A DNA stretch of 64,000 bases from Azonexus hydrophilus. GTDB taxonomy: Bacteria > Pseudomonadota > Gammaproteobacteria > Burkholderiales > Rhodocyclaceae. The stretch's first letter is position 1; every line of letters starts with the position of its first letter. Below the pieces are notes generated by a model that was not told where the DNA came from, did no database searches, and saw nothing but the letters and a program-made list of their open reading frames with translations. The stretch lies in contig NZ_MTHD01000002.1 of NCBI RefSeq assembly GCF_001956855.1, forward strand, positions 1-64,000, written 5' to 3'. This document shows, piece after piece, positions 9,751-18,235 of this stretch. The position numbers and the translations under genes were made by a program.

Positions 9751-10403
9751 CGATAGCTGCCATAGCTCGGCAAGCCGACAAAGGGCGGCAGGCGGCCAAC
9801 CAGATTTTCGAGCATGACCAGTTCGGTATCGCTGTGATTGACCATTGGCGCCATGGCCATGCCTTGGCGAGGATCGGCATGCAGGTAAAGCGGTTGCTCG
9901 TGGTGCGTGGTTTGCACGGTGCGTACCGACTGGCTGTCCCTGGCCAGCGCGATGTCGGCCAGGCCGTAGCACAGGCAGAAATAGGTCTTTTCCGCGCTGG
10001 CTTCGAGGTAGCAGCCGGTGCCGCGGATGCCGATGGTGGCGGTCGCTGTCTCGATCCGCTTGTTGCCCTTGCCGAATACCGACAGCAGTTTGCCATTGAG
10101 TACGCGCAGGCCGCTTTTCAGGATGTCGCCAGCGACGGCGACGGCCGAGTTGTCGCGTTGCAGGTAGGCATCCTGGCCGATCACGTAGATGGCCTCGCTG
10201 CCCGGGCCGGTGACGATGGTGTCGCCGGCATTGACCAGCATGCCTTCGCGTGCCGGCTGGCCGTTGATGCTGACCTGACCGCGGATCTTGTAGAACCCCG
10301 GTGCTGCCAGTTTGTTGCCGGCCGCCCAGGCGCCGTGCAGGAAGTCCAGTCGTTCGGCGAGGGTCAGTGCGACCAGGCTCTTCAGCAGGCTTCGACGTTG
10401 CAT
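9747..10403 (-). CDS. FecR-domain periplasmic protein
   Basis: A 218-residue exported protein beginning MQRRSLLKSLVALTL, with a Tat-like or Sec signal, followed by a FecR-type beta domain (VNAGDTIVTGPGSEAIYVIGQDAYL, then GIRGTGCYLE). Such domains in FecR sense ligands across the membrane, but this one has no FecI sigma factor or TonB receptor beside it, and no obvious transmembrane anti-sigma segment beyond the signal. The start was moved inward from the longest frame, because GGGAG lies 6 nt upstream of this ATG and the signal peptide begins here. It lies downstream of the DUF1841 gene on the same strand, with a 40-nt gap. Its function is unknown. Confidence 0.72.
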   Translation of the reverse strand: MQRRSLLKSLVALTLAERLDFLHGAWAAGNKLAAPGFYKIRGQVSINGQPAREGMLVNAGDTIVTGPGSEAIYVIGQDAYLQRDNSAVAVAGDILKSGLRVLNGKLLSVFGKGNKRIETATATIGIRGTGCYLEASAEKTYFCLCYGLADIALARDSQSVRTVQTTHHEQPLYLHADPRQGMAMAPMVNHSDTELVMLENLVGRLPPFVGLPSYGSYR

Positions 10404-10443
10404 TTTTGCTCCCGTTGGGCGGTTGACCGCAGACAGCCGGATT

Positions 10444-10875
10444 TTAAAGCAGACTGGCCTTGCGGCGTATCGTATCGACATAGGCCAGTGCATCCATCGG
10501 CTGACCTTCGCGCTGGGCGCGCCAGATCGTTTCGCCCAGGCACTCGAGCAGCACGTGTTCGGCGTCATGGGCGTCCATGCGCGCACGCAACTGGTCAAAG
10601 GCGGCACGAATACCCGGCGGATGGTCGATGCTGGTCTGTTCGTGGATGGCCAGATGCAGCGACAGGTGCAGGAAAGGATTCATCTGGCCGCTTTCCGGTG
10701 CCCATTCCTGGTTGAGTGCTGCGTCGGGATTGGCGAGCAGGGCATGGTATTCCGGATGGCGGGCGGCGATGTCGGCAGCGGTGACTTCGGCACCGACCAG
10801 TGGCAGGCGTTCGACATGCTTTTTCCAGGCCGAACAGAAAAACTCGCGGACCTGGTCACGGGTGGGATTGAACAT
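10444..10875 (-). CDS. DUF1841 family protein
   Basis: A 143-residue soluble protein starting MFNPTRDQVREFF. It contains the family core ending in NPFLHLSLHLAIHEQ followed by HDAEHVLLECLGETIW. The His-rich pattern could bind metal, but no function is known for this family. The start overlaps the upstream FIST gene by 20 nt, so the two are translationally linked. The longest open frame begins further inside the FIST gene and was not used. Confidence 0.8.
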   Translation of the reverse strand: MFNPTRDQVREFFCSAWKKHVERLPLVGAEVTAADIAARHPEYHALLANPDAALNQEWAPESGQMNPFLHLSLHLAIHEQTSIDHPPGIRAAFDQLRARMDAHDAEHVLLECLGETIWRAQREGQPMDALAYVDTIRRKASLL

Positions 10876-11887
10876 TGCTTCTTTCGTAGAGCAGGGTGAG
10901 GACGGTATTCTGGAACAATTGGTTGCCCTTGTCGCCGGGAACGATCTGGCCGGTGCCGTAGGCGCCGAGCAGCGGCACTTGCGGAAAGTGTTCGCGAAAG
11001 GCAAGCAGGTCGCGATCGTCGTTGCCATAGAACAGCGGACCGCGGCCGATGCAGGAGAACATAAGGGCGAATTCCGGGCGTTTTCCGGCGTCGACCGCAG
11101 CTGCGAACTGTTGACGGATTTCCTGCTCCGCCGCCAGTGGCTGGCGAATCGCCCAGGTCACCATGTCGCCAGCCTGCAACGGACTGCCCAGTGTCAGCGA
11201 GCCATCGCTGTTGAGCGACAGGATGCCGATGCCGGGAAGCCGGTCTGCGCGGACCAGCGTCAGTTGATGCAGCGGCGGCCGGGCGCGCAAGTCACCGGGC
11301 AGTGCGCGCAGCAGGCTGTCGACGGCTGTCCCGGTGCCGAGCCGGCGCAATTCGTGGGCGTCTGCGGCGGTGACCTCCTGTGTCTCGCCCAGCCAGCGCA
11401 GCCCACGCGACAACAGCGGTGTGCCATGCCATCCCGGCAGCGCCAGCGTGCTGCGCGCATCACCGCATTCGCGCGCCTGTTGCCAGGCGTTTGCATCGCT
11501 ATCGACCAGTCCGGCACGTGGTGTGTCGTCGAGCCAGTCCCAGGCCAGTCGCCCCTGCCCGCTGAAGGACAGTAGCGGTGATTCATCTTCGCCTGGCACA
11601 CATGGATGGTGGGCAAAAACCAGTGCCGCCGCTGCCGGTTGATCGATCTGCCAGCCCGTCTCGGTCAGCAAACCGTTTGCCGTGCAACCCGATATCTGCA
11701 GGCAGGCGGCGGCGCCGGCGGCTGCGCGCAGGGCTGCTGCTCCCTGGCGGCAAAAGTCCTTGCTGAGCAGCAGCAGGACGCGCTCGGCCCGGGTGATGCC
11801 CGCCCGTTCCAGCGCATCCTGTACCGCCCTTTCGGCTAGCGCCGGCAGCGGGGCGGGGCCGGTGGCTTGTCCGCTGGCGACGATCAC
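10856..11887 (-). CDS. FIST N- and C-domain sensory protein
   Basis: A 343-residue protein with the FIST architecture. The N-terminal part has repeated GC-x-NG-like turns (CLQISGCTANGLL) and the C-terminal part ends in CIGRGPLFYGNDDRDLLAF. FIST domains are predicted small-ligand (amino-acid) sensors often tied to signal transduction. Here no kinase or cyclase domain is fused. The GTG start at 11887 overlaps the nth stop as GTGA, the usual coupled arrangement. A start further upstream would run inside nth. It belongs to the minus-strand run nth-FIST-DUF1841-FecR. Confidence 0.8.
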   Translation of the reverse strand: MIVASGQATGPAPLPALAERAVQDALERAGITRAERVLLLLSKDFCRQGAAALRAAAGAAACLQISGCTANGLLTETGWQIDQPAAAALVFAHHPCVPGEDESPLLSFSGQGRLAWDWLDDTPRAGLVDSDANAWQQARECGDARSTLALPGWHGTPLLSRGLRWLGETQEVTAADAHELRRLGTGTAVDSLLRALPGDLRARPPLHQLTLVRADRLPGIGILSLNSDGSLTLGSPLQAGDMVTWAIRQPLAAEQEIRQQFAAAVDAGKRPEFALMFSCIGRGPLFYGNDDRDLLAFREHFPQVPLLGAYGTGQIVPGDKGNQLFQNTVLTLLYERSNVQSHP

Positions 11888-12516
11888 ACTGTCTTGCCCC
11901 GGAATTCGCACAGGTCGACGACACAGCAGCGGCTGCATTCCGGTTTGCGCGCCTTGCAGACATAACGGCCGTGCAGGATCAGCCAGTGGTGTGCATCCTT
12001 CATGAATTCCCGGGGGGTGACGCGCAGCAGCTTGTTTTCCACGTCGAGCACGGTTTTTCCGGGGGCCAGTCCGGTGCGGTTGCCGAGCCGGAAAATGTGC
12101 GTATCGACGGCAATGGTCGGCTGGCCGAAAGCCGTGTTCAAGACCACATTGGCGGTCTTGCGGCCGACGCCGGGCAGGGCTTCCAGCGCGGTACGGTCTG
12201 CCGGGACTTCGCCACCGTACTGTTCGACCAGTATCCGGCAGGTGGCGATGACATTTCTGGCCTTGGTACGGTAGAGGCCGATGGTCTTGATGTAGTCGGT
12301 CAGCGTCGCCTCACCGAGGGCCAGCATGGTTTCGGCCGTCGGGGCGACGGGAAAGAGGCGGGCGGTTGCCTTGTTGACACCGACGTCGGTCGCCTGCGCC
12401 GACAGGATGACGGCGATCAGCAACTGGAAAGGGCTGGCGTAATCCAGTTCGGTGGTCGGTGCGGGATTGTTTTCGCGCAGGCGCTGGTAGAACTGTTCGA
12501 CGACGGATTTTTTCAC
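11884..12516 (-). CDS. nth: Endonuclease III
   Basis: A DNA glycosylase/AP lyase that removes oxidised pyrimidines. The 210-residue product has the family length. Visible are the helix-hairpin-helix LPGVGRKTANVVL with the catalytic Lys, the catalytic Asp in VDTHIFRLGNR, and the C-x6-C-x2-C-x5-C iron-sulfur ligands near the C-terminus (CKARKPEC, C, then C before EFRG). GTG 12516 (VKKSVVEQF) matches the usual N-terminus. The longer frame adds 45 residues that overlap the divergent cyclase start. In enterobacteria nth directly follows the rnf/rsx operon; here rnf lies 5.7 kb away on the same strand. Confidence 0.95.
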   Translation of the reverse strand: MKKSVVEQFYQRLRENNPAPTTELDYASPFQLLIAVILSAQATDVGVNKATARLFPVAPTAETMLALGEATLTDYIKTIGLYRTKARNVIATCRILVEQYGGEVPADRTALEALPGVGRKTANVVLNTAFGQPTIAVDTHIFRLGNRTGLAPGKTVLDVENKLLRVTPREFMKDAHHWLILHGRYVCKARKPECSRCCVVDLCEFRGKTV

Positions 12517-12609
12517 GGCGGGAGGCTGTTCGGGGGATTGTAACTGTCTCAGGAATGCGCGATATTGCAGTAAAGACGATTCTAACCGACGGAGAAACCA
12601 CGAGGGTTT

Positions 12610-13575
12610 ATGTACCTCACAACGAACGGGGGAAAAATAGCCCTCGCGCAACTAATCGACGGTAATCCGGTTGCCACCATCGTCATCGATGCGGCGCATC
12701 GCGTGACTCACTGGAATCGGGCCTGTGCCGTCATGACTGGCGTACCGGCAGAGGAAATCGTCGGTACCCGGGAGCAGTGGCGAGCCTTTTATCCCGATCC
12801 ACGTCCGATCATGGCTGACCTGATCATCGACGGGGCCATGGATGCTGTGGTCGACGAGTTCTATCACGGAAAATTCAGGCGTTCCGATCTGATTGAGGGC
12901 GCTTACGAGGCCGAGGATTTCTTCCCGGCATTCGGCGACGTTGGCCGCTGGCTGTTCTTCACCGCGGCGGCGATTCGTAATGACGCCGGGGAGATCGTCG
13001 GTGCCATCGAGACCTTGCAGGACATTACCGAGCGCCGGCGTGCCGAAGAGGCATTGCGCGCCAGCGAGGAGCGCTACCGTGAGTTGAGCCGGACTGATGC
13101 GCTGACCGGGTTGCGCAACTCGCGTTCGCTGTGGGAAAGCCTGGTACAGGAAATCGACCGGGCCGAGCGCTATGGCCGGCCGTTGTCACTGCTGGTTCTC
13201 GATTGCGATGATTTCAAGGTGATCAATGATCGTTTCGGTCATCTCGAAGGCGACCGGGTTTTACAGGCGCTGGCAAAGGTTGTGGCTGATTGCCTGAGAA
13301 GCAGCGATACCGCCTATCGTTACGGGGGCGAGGAATTCATCGTCCTGATGCCGGAAAACGGCAGCGCTGCCGCGATGGCACTGGCGGAGCGATTGCGCAG
13401 CGGATTTGCCGCCGTTCGTTTGCCGGCGGCCGGTGGCGAGACGATTTCCGCCACCGTCAGCATCGGTGTCGCCGAGTGGCAGCGGGGAGAGGATGAGCAG
13501 ACATTCATCCGGCGCGCTGACGAGGCACTTTATGCTGCCAAGCGACAGGGGAAAAACTGCGTTGTGCAGGCCTAG
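12610..13575 (+). CDS. PAS-GGDEF diguanylate cyclase
   Basis: A 321-residue soluble protein. A PAS domain (about 15-150, ending DITERRRAEEALRAS) is joined by a short helix to a GGDEF domain with an intact active-site motif (GGEEF at 239-243). An RSSD inhibitory site is exactly five residues before it. It should make cyclic-di-GMP from two GTP under control of a PAS ligand such as haem, flavin or a small molecule; which one cannot be read. Six nt separate it from the downstream peroxidase gene, suggesting one operon. The start lies 93 nt from the divergent nth start. Confidence 0.9.
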   Translation: MYLTTNGGKIALAQLIDGNPVATIVIDAAHRVTHWNRACAVMTGVPAEEIVGTREQWRAFYPDPRPIMADLIIDGAMDAVVDEFYHGKFRRSDLIEGAYEAEDFFPAFGDVGRWLFFTAAAIRNDAGEIVGAIETLQDITERRRAEEALRASEERYRELSRTDALTGLRNSRSLWESLVQEIDRAERYGRPLSLLVLDCDDFKVINDRFGHLEGDRVLQALAKVVADCLRSSDTAYRYGGEEFIVLMPENGSAAAMALAERLRSGFAAVRLPAAGGETISATVSIGVAEWQRGEDEQTFIRRADEALYAAKRQGKNCVVQA

Positions 13576-13581
13576 GCTGAT

Positions 13582-14595
13582 ATGAAGAAAATAGTTGCAT
13601 CTGTGTTGCTGCTGGTTATCGTGCTAGGTTCGGCGTGGTTTTCCCGTCCATCACGCGACGACTCGACGCTGATCCAGGAGGCCTTTGCGCCGGTTTTTGA
13701 CGATACCGTACAGCCCTTGCGCGCCTTGCCGCCGCTGCCTGCTCTACCCCCTGAACGGGTATTGCTCGGCGAACGCCTGTTTACCGATACGCGCCTGTCG
13801 GCCGATTATTCGGTCGCCTGTGTCTCCTGCCATCGCTTTGATCTGGGGGGCGCTGACGGGCGTCGGGTTTCGCTCGGCATCAACGGCGCCGAAGGGCCGA
13901 TCAATGCGCCAACAGTCTTCAACAGTAGCCTGAATTTCGTGCAGTTCTGGGATGGTCGGGCGGCCAATCTGCAGGAGCAGGCTGCCGGACCGATCCACAA
14001 TGCGCTGGAGATGGGCTCGTCCTGGGCGCAGGTGCTGGAGCGACTGGCCGCTGACGACAGCATGCGCCGGGATTTTGCCGCCGCTTATCCGGATGGTCTG
14101 ACTGCGGCCAACGTGGCCGATGCCATCGCCAGCTTCGAGCAGTCGCTGCTGACGGTCGACGCGCCTTTTGACCGGTTCTTGCGTGGCGACAGGCAGGCGA
14201 TTGGCGAACTGGAAATTGACGGCTATCACCGTTTCCGCGATTTCGGTTGCATCAGTTGTCACCAGGGGGCGCTGGTCGGTGGCAACATGTTCCAGAAATT
14301 CGGTGTGCTCGGTGACTATTTTGCCGGCCGTCCGGTCAGCCAGGCCGACCTGGGCCGTTACAATGTGACCGGTCGTGAGGAAGACCGGCATGTCTTCAAG
14401 GTTCCCAGCCTGCGCAATGTTGCGCTGACCGCCCCCTATTTTCACGACGGGTCGGCCAGTTCGCTGGAGACGGCGGTGGCGGTGATGGGCCGCTACCAGT
14501 TGGGCCGCGATCTCTTGCCCGACGATGTTACGGCGATTGTCGCCTTCCTGAATTCACTGACCGGACAGATACCGGAGAGAGCGAGCGAGCAATGA
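13582..14595 (+). CDS. Di-haem cytochrome c peroxidase (CcpA/MauG family)
   Basis: A 337-residue exported protein with an N-terminal hydrophobic signal/anchor (residues 5-19). Two haem c attachment sites are present, CVSCH at 80-84 and CISCH at 223-227, in a family known to reduce periplasmic H2O2 with electrons from cytochrome c, or to modify proteins as MauG does. Conserved segments include APTVFNSSLNFVQFWDGRA and FKVPSLRNVALTAPYFHDGS. It lies between a diguanylate cyclase gene and a membrane GGDEF-EAL gene, whose start it overlaps by ATGA. This suggests peroxide or redox state is coupled to c-di-GMP turnover (inference). Confidence 0.92.
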   Translation: MKKIVASVLLLVIVLGSAWFSRPSRDDSTLIQEAFAPVFDDTVQPLRALPPLPALPPERVLLGERLFTDTRLSADYSVACVSCHRFDLGGADGRRVSLGINGAEGPINAPTVFNSSLNFVQFWDGRAANLQEQAAGPIHNALEMGSSWAQVLERLAADDSMRRDFAAAYPDGLTAANVADAIASFEQSLLTVDAPFDRFLRGDRQAIGELEIDGYHRFRDFGCISCHQGALVGGNMFQKFGVLGDYFAGRPVSQADLGRYNVTGREEDRHVFKVPSLRNVALTAPYFHDGSASSLETAVAVMGRYQLGRDLLPDDVTAIVAFLNSLTGQIPERASEQ

Positions 14596-17186
14596 GGGGA
14601 CGGATGGCTGCGCTGCGCGCCCACCGTGCCTGGAAGATCCTGCTGATCGGAATCCTGACCGGCTTGCTCACCTGGCTCTTTTTCAAAGCCGGCGAAATAT
14701 CGCCGGAGGTGCATCATCGCTATACCCGCACGCTGCATCAGTTCCAGCAGTTCGACGAGCAATTGAATTCGAAGGTAGTTGCCAGCTACGCGGGGCTGGT
14801 GCAGAACTATGACGGGATGGCCTACTATCTCGGCCGGCTGCGCGAAACCGGCGTGAAGTTGAGGGAGATGCCAGCCTGGCTCGATGCTGGCGACCGTCAG
14901 CGGATCGAGGCACGGATTCAGGCGCTGATCGATGCCGGGCAGGCGAAAGCGCTCGATATCGATCGCTTCCAGCGGGCCAATTCGGTCCTGCGCAATTCCA
15001 CGCTCTATCTGCCGCAGGCGGCCGATGCCTTGCTGGCCCGGCCGGCCTGGCCGCAAGCGGATGCCTTCGAGGACTTCATCCGGCGCCTGATCGGCTTTGG
15101 CCTGACCCGTACGCTGGATGACGCCGAGGCCGCCAGTCTGCGCGACAGCCTGGTGCGGCTGCAGGCAGACGGGGGAGGAGATGAAGCGCGAAGGGAAATG
15201 AAGCAGGTCCTGGTCCATGCCGAAATCATCATGGCCCGCGGGCCGGAGGTTGCGGCGCTGGTCGACCGGATCATCCGGGCGCCGACCTCGGTGCTGCACG
15301 AAGATCTGGCGCGCAGCTATCTCGATGCTTACCAGACGGCAGCCGCCACCGCTGCTTATTACCGCACGCTGCTCTACGCCATCTCGATGTTGCTGGTCGG
15401 CTATGCGCTGTATGCCCTGTTCCGCATCGAGCGTGACCGGCGGGCGCTGTTGCTGGCGCATGCCGACCTGGAGGCGCGTTACGAAGCCCAGCGCCGTGCC
15501 GAAGACGAATTGCGGCTGTACGGCACGGTCTTCACCCATGCCGCCGAAGGCATGACGATCACCGATGCCGATTCGCGGATTGTTGCGGTCAACCCGGCAT
15601 TTTGTGCAATAACCGGCTACACACCCGACGAGGTCATCGGGCGTACGCCGGCCTTGCTCAATTCGGGGCGTCAAGGCGAAGACTTCTACCGCAAGATGTG
15701 GATGTCGCTGCGCGAAACCGGCCAATGGCAAGGGGAAATCTGGAATCGCCGAAAGGATGGCGGGATTTTTCCGGAATGGCTGTCGATTGCCGCCGTGTCT
15801 GACGATGGCGGCGAATCCGGTCACTATATCGGTGTCTTTACCGATATTTCGGAACGCAAGCAGAGCGAGGCGCGCATCCATCACCTGGCGCACCACGATG
15901 CCCTGACCGGTTTGCCCAATCGTCTTTTGCTGGAAGACCGGATCGAGCAGGGTATCCTCAAGTCGAAACGGGGCCAGCGGCAGATGGCGATCATCTTCAT
16001 CGATCTCGATCGCTTCAAGAACATCAACGACACATTGGGTCACGCTGTCGGCGACACGCTGCTGATCCAGGCTGCCCAGCGCGGACTGCACGTGCTACGC
16101 GACACCGACACGCTGTGCCGGCAGGGTGGCGACGAGTTCGTCGTCGTGCTGCCGGAGCTGGAAAGCCGGCAGGATGCCGCACATGTCTGTCGCAAGATAC
16201 TGTCGGCGCTGTGCCAGCCGTATTTGCTGGCAGGGCACGAACTGACGGTCAGCGGCAGTGCCGGCATTGCCCTTTATCCGGAAGATGGCGAAACGGCTTC
16301 GGAACTGTTGCGCAAGGCTGATGCGGCGATGTATCGCGCCAAGGAAGAAGGGCGAAACACGTTCTGCTATTTCTCGGCGGAAATCAACACGGCAACGCTC
16401 GGCGAATTGCTGCTCGAGAACGATCTGTTCGGCGCGCTGGAGCGCGCCGAACTGCTGATGTACTACCAGCCCAAGGTCGATGCAGCGGATGGCCGGATTG
16501 TCGGCGCCGAGGCGCTGATGCGCTGGCGCCATCGCGAGCGGGGGATGATCTCGCCCGAGCAGTTCATCCCGCTGGCCGAGGAAAATGGTTTGATCAATGC
16601 TTTCGGGGAATGGGCGATTCGCACGGTTTGCGCGCAGCAACGCGCCTGGCTGGATGCCGGGCTGCTGGTCGTGCCGGTGGCAATAAACGTCTCTGCACAA
16701 CAGTTTGCCCAGCAGGATCTACCGAACATGGTGGCGCATGTACTCGCCGAATATGGCCTGCCGCCGCAACTGATCGAACTTGAACTGACCGAGTCGTTGC
16801 TGATGCGCAATTCGGCGCGGGCCGCCGCCGTGTTGCAGACGCTGCGCCGGATGCACGTGCAGGTGGCGATCGACGATTTCGGTACCGGCTATTCATCGCT
16901 CAGCTATCTGCGCCAGTTTCCGGTGCAGTCGCTGAAGATCGACCGCAGTTTCGTCAGCCAGATCGGCGAGCATGGCGAGTCGGTGCGGCTGGCTTCGGCA
17001 ATCATCGCCATGGCGCATGAGCTGGATCTGTCGGTGATTGCCGAAGGCGTCGAAAACGAAATTCAGGCGCGTTATCTGGTCGAGCATGGTTGCGACCAGT
17101 TTCAGGGCTATTTGTACGGTCGACCGCAACCGGTCGATGAATTCGGCGCCTTACTGGCCGGTCGGCAACTCGACCACGCCGCCTGA
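14592..17186 (+). CDS. Membrane sensor with DAHL-like, PAS, GGDEF and EAL domains
   Basis: An 864-residue protein. TM1 is at about 13-31, followed by a largely helical periplasmic region (about 32-255) resembling the DAHL ligand-binding fold, with RYTRTLHQFQQFDEQL and a YDGM segment. TM2 is at about 258-278, then PAS (about 300-420) and GGDEF with an intact motif (512-516) and an RDTD inhibitory site. The EAL domain has EALMRW at 640-645. It is therefore a potential bifunctional cyclase/phosphodiesterase sensing the periplasm. It is translationally coupled (ATGA) to the di-haem peroxidase. Its PAS resembles the last PAS of the CheB-CheR fusion in this window. The 3' end overlaps the convergent RlmN-like gene by 36 nt. 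Confidence 0.9.
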   Translation: MRGRMAALRAHRAWKILLIGILTGLLTWLFFKAGEISPEVHHRYTRTLHQFQQFDEQLNSKVVASYAGLVQNYDGMAYYLGRLRETGVKLREMPAWLDAGDRQRIEARIQALIDAGQAKALDIDRFQRANSVLRNSTLYLPQAADALLARPAWPQADAFEDFIRRLIGFGLTRTLDDAEAASLRDSLVRLQADGGGDEARREMKQVLVHAEIIMARGPEVAALVDRIIRAPTSVLHEDLARSYLDAYQTAAATAAYYRTLLYAISMLLVGYALYALFRIERDRRALLLAHADLEARYEAQRRAEDELRLYGTVFTHAAEGMTITDADSRIVAVNPAFCAITGYTPDEVIGRTPALLNSGRQGEDFYRKMWMSLRETGQWQGEIWNRRKDGGIFPEWLSIAAVSDDGGESGHYIGVFTDISERKQSEARIHHLAHHDALTGLPNRLLLEDRIEQGILKSKRGQRQMAIIFIDLDRFKNINDTLGHAVGDTLLIQAAQRGLHVLRDTDTLCRQGGDEFVVVLPELESRQDAAHVCRKILSALCQPYLLAGHELTVSGSAGIALYPEDGETASELLRKADAAMYRAKEEGRNTFCYFSAEINTATLGELLLENDLFGALERAELLMYYQPKVDAADGRIVGAEALMRWRHRERGMISPEQFIPLAEENGLINAFGEWAIRTVCAQQRAWLDAGLLVVPVAINVSAQQFAQQDLPNMVAHVLAEYGLPPQLIELELTESLLMRNSARAAAVLQTLRRMHVQVAIDDFGTGYSSLSYLRQFPVQSLKIDRSFVSQIGEHGESVRLASAIIAMAHELDLSVIAEGVENEIQARYLVEHGCDQFQGYLYGRPQPVDEFGALLAGRQLDHAA

Positions 17187-18224
17187 GTCGGCCCGGCACT
17201 GGCGACGCAATGGCGCGGCCGAACCATCGCGGCTGCGTGCCCGCAATTGTCCGCAGCCGCCGTCGACGTCCTGGCCGGCCGACTGGCGGACGGTCGTGCG
17301 GATGCCACGGGCGTGCAGGTAGTGCGCCAGTTCGGTGACGTGCCCGGTCGACGGCCGGCGGTAATCGAGCGCAGCCGTCGTGTTGTACGGGATCAGGTTC
17401 ATGATCGCGTACTTGCCGGCGAGCAGGCGGACGATGCCGTCCATTTCGGCAAAACTGTCGTTGACGCCTTCGAGCAGCGTCCATTGATACTGGATCGGGT
17501 AACCGGTGCGGCGAGCGTAGATTTCCGCCAGCTCGACCAGCTCGGCCGGCGTCAGGGGCGGCGCCTTCGGCAGCAGCCGGGTGCGCAGTCCGGCGTCAGT
17601 GGTGTGCAGCGACAGCGCCAGTGCCGGGACGACGCGCTGCTGCGGCAGACGCTCGAACACCCGCGGATCACCGACGGTCGAGAAGACCAGGTTCTTGTGC
17701 CCGAAACCGCCGGCGGTGCCGAGCAGATCAATGGCGTCGAGCACGTTGTCGAGATTGTGCGAGGGTTCGCCCATGCCCATGAAGACCACCCGGCGCAAGG
17801 TCTGGCGCTGGCGGGCGAGCACCACCTGAGCGACCATCTCGGCGCTGCCGACCTGGCGCAGCAGGCCGTCGCGGCCGGTCATGCAGAAGGTGCAGCCGAC
17901 GGCGCAGCCGATCTGCGTCGAGATGCAGACACCGTCGCGCGGCAGCAGTACGCTTTCGACCGTCTGGCCGTCGCCCAGTTCGACCAGCAGCCGGGCGCCG
18001 TCGTCGCCCGGGTGTTCCGAGACGACGCGGGCAAGGGCGGCCAGTTTGTCGGTCAGTTCCGGGAGTGCCTCACGGATCGCCAGCGGCAGCCAGTTTTCTG
18101 AGGCCTGCCGGCGGGTGCCGCTGTCCAGCGGCTTCGCCTGCAGCCAGGCGCGCAGCATGCGTTCCTCGTGCGCCGGCTTGGCGCCGAGCGCCCGCAGGGC
18201 CTGGCGGATATCGGCCAGCTGCAT
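17151..18224 (-). CDS. RlmN/Cfr-family radical SAM RNA methyltransferase
   Basis: A 357-residue protein with the radical-SAM CxxxCxxC ligands (C107, C111, C114 in GCAVGCTFCMTG). It also has the GMGEPSHNLDNVLDAI motif and the C-terminal methyl-carrying Cys context (QDVDGGCGQLR) of the RlmN family, which methylate adenine C2 of 23S rRNA (and tRNA). The second-Cys environment and the CMTG ending differ from textbook RlmN (C-S-F-C-S-T-G), so this could be a paralogue rather than the housekeeping RlmN. MQLADIRQAL was taken as the start, 11 nt after the rnfE stop. The upstream extension would overlap rnfE. Confidence 0.82.
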   Translation of the reverse strand: MQLADIRQALRALGAKPAHEERMLRAWLQAKPLDSGTRRQASENWLPLAIREALPELTDKLAALARVVSEHPGDDGARLLVELGDGQTVESVLLPRDGVCISTQIGCAVGCTFCMTGRDGLLRQVGSAEMVAQVVLARQRQTLRRVVFMGMGEPSHNLDNVLDAIDLLGTAGGFGHKNLVFSTVGDPRVFERLPQQRVVPALALSLHTTDAGLRTRLLPKAPPLTPAELVELAEIYARRTGYPIQYQWTLLEGVNDSFAEMDGIVRLLAGKYAIMNLIPYNTTAALDYRRPSTGHVTELAHYLHARGIRTTVRQSAGQDVDGGCGQLRARSRDGSAAPLRRQCRADSGGVVELPTGQ

Positions 18225-18235
18225 GGAGTGTGCGA

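Noticed and set aside
10422..10436. Near copy of the 10-bp motif (GCGGTTGACCGCAG)
   Set aside because: It has one mismatch (T for C in the core), so it was not counted, although it sits in the spacer upstream of the FecR gene.
14493..16091. Minus-strand open frame of 532 codons opposite the GGDEF-EAL gene
   Set aside because: It is a shadow of a gene with obvious conserved domains; its composition (Gln/His/Arg-rich) is typical of antisense GC-rich frames.
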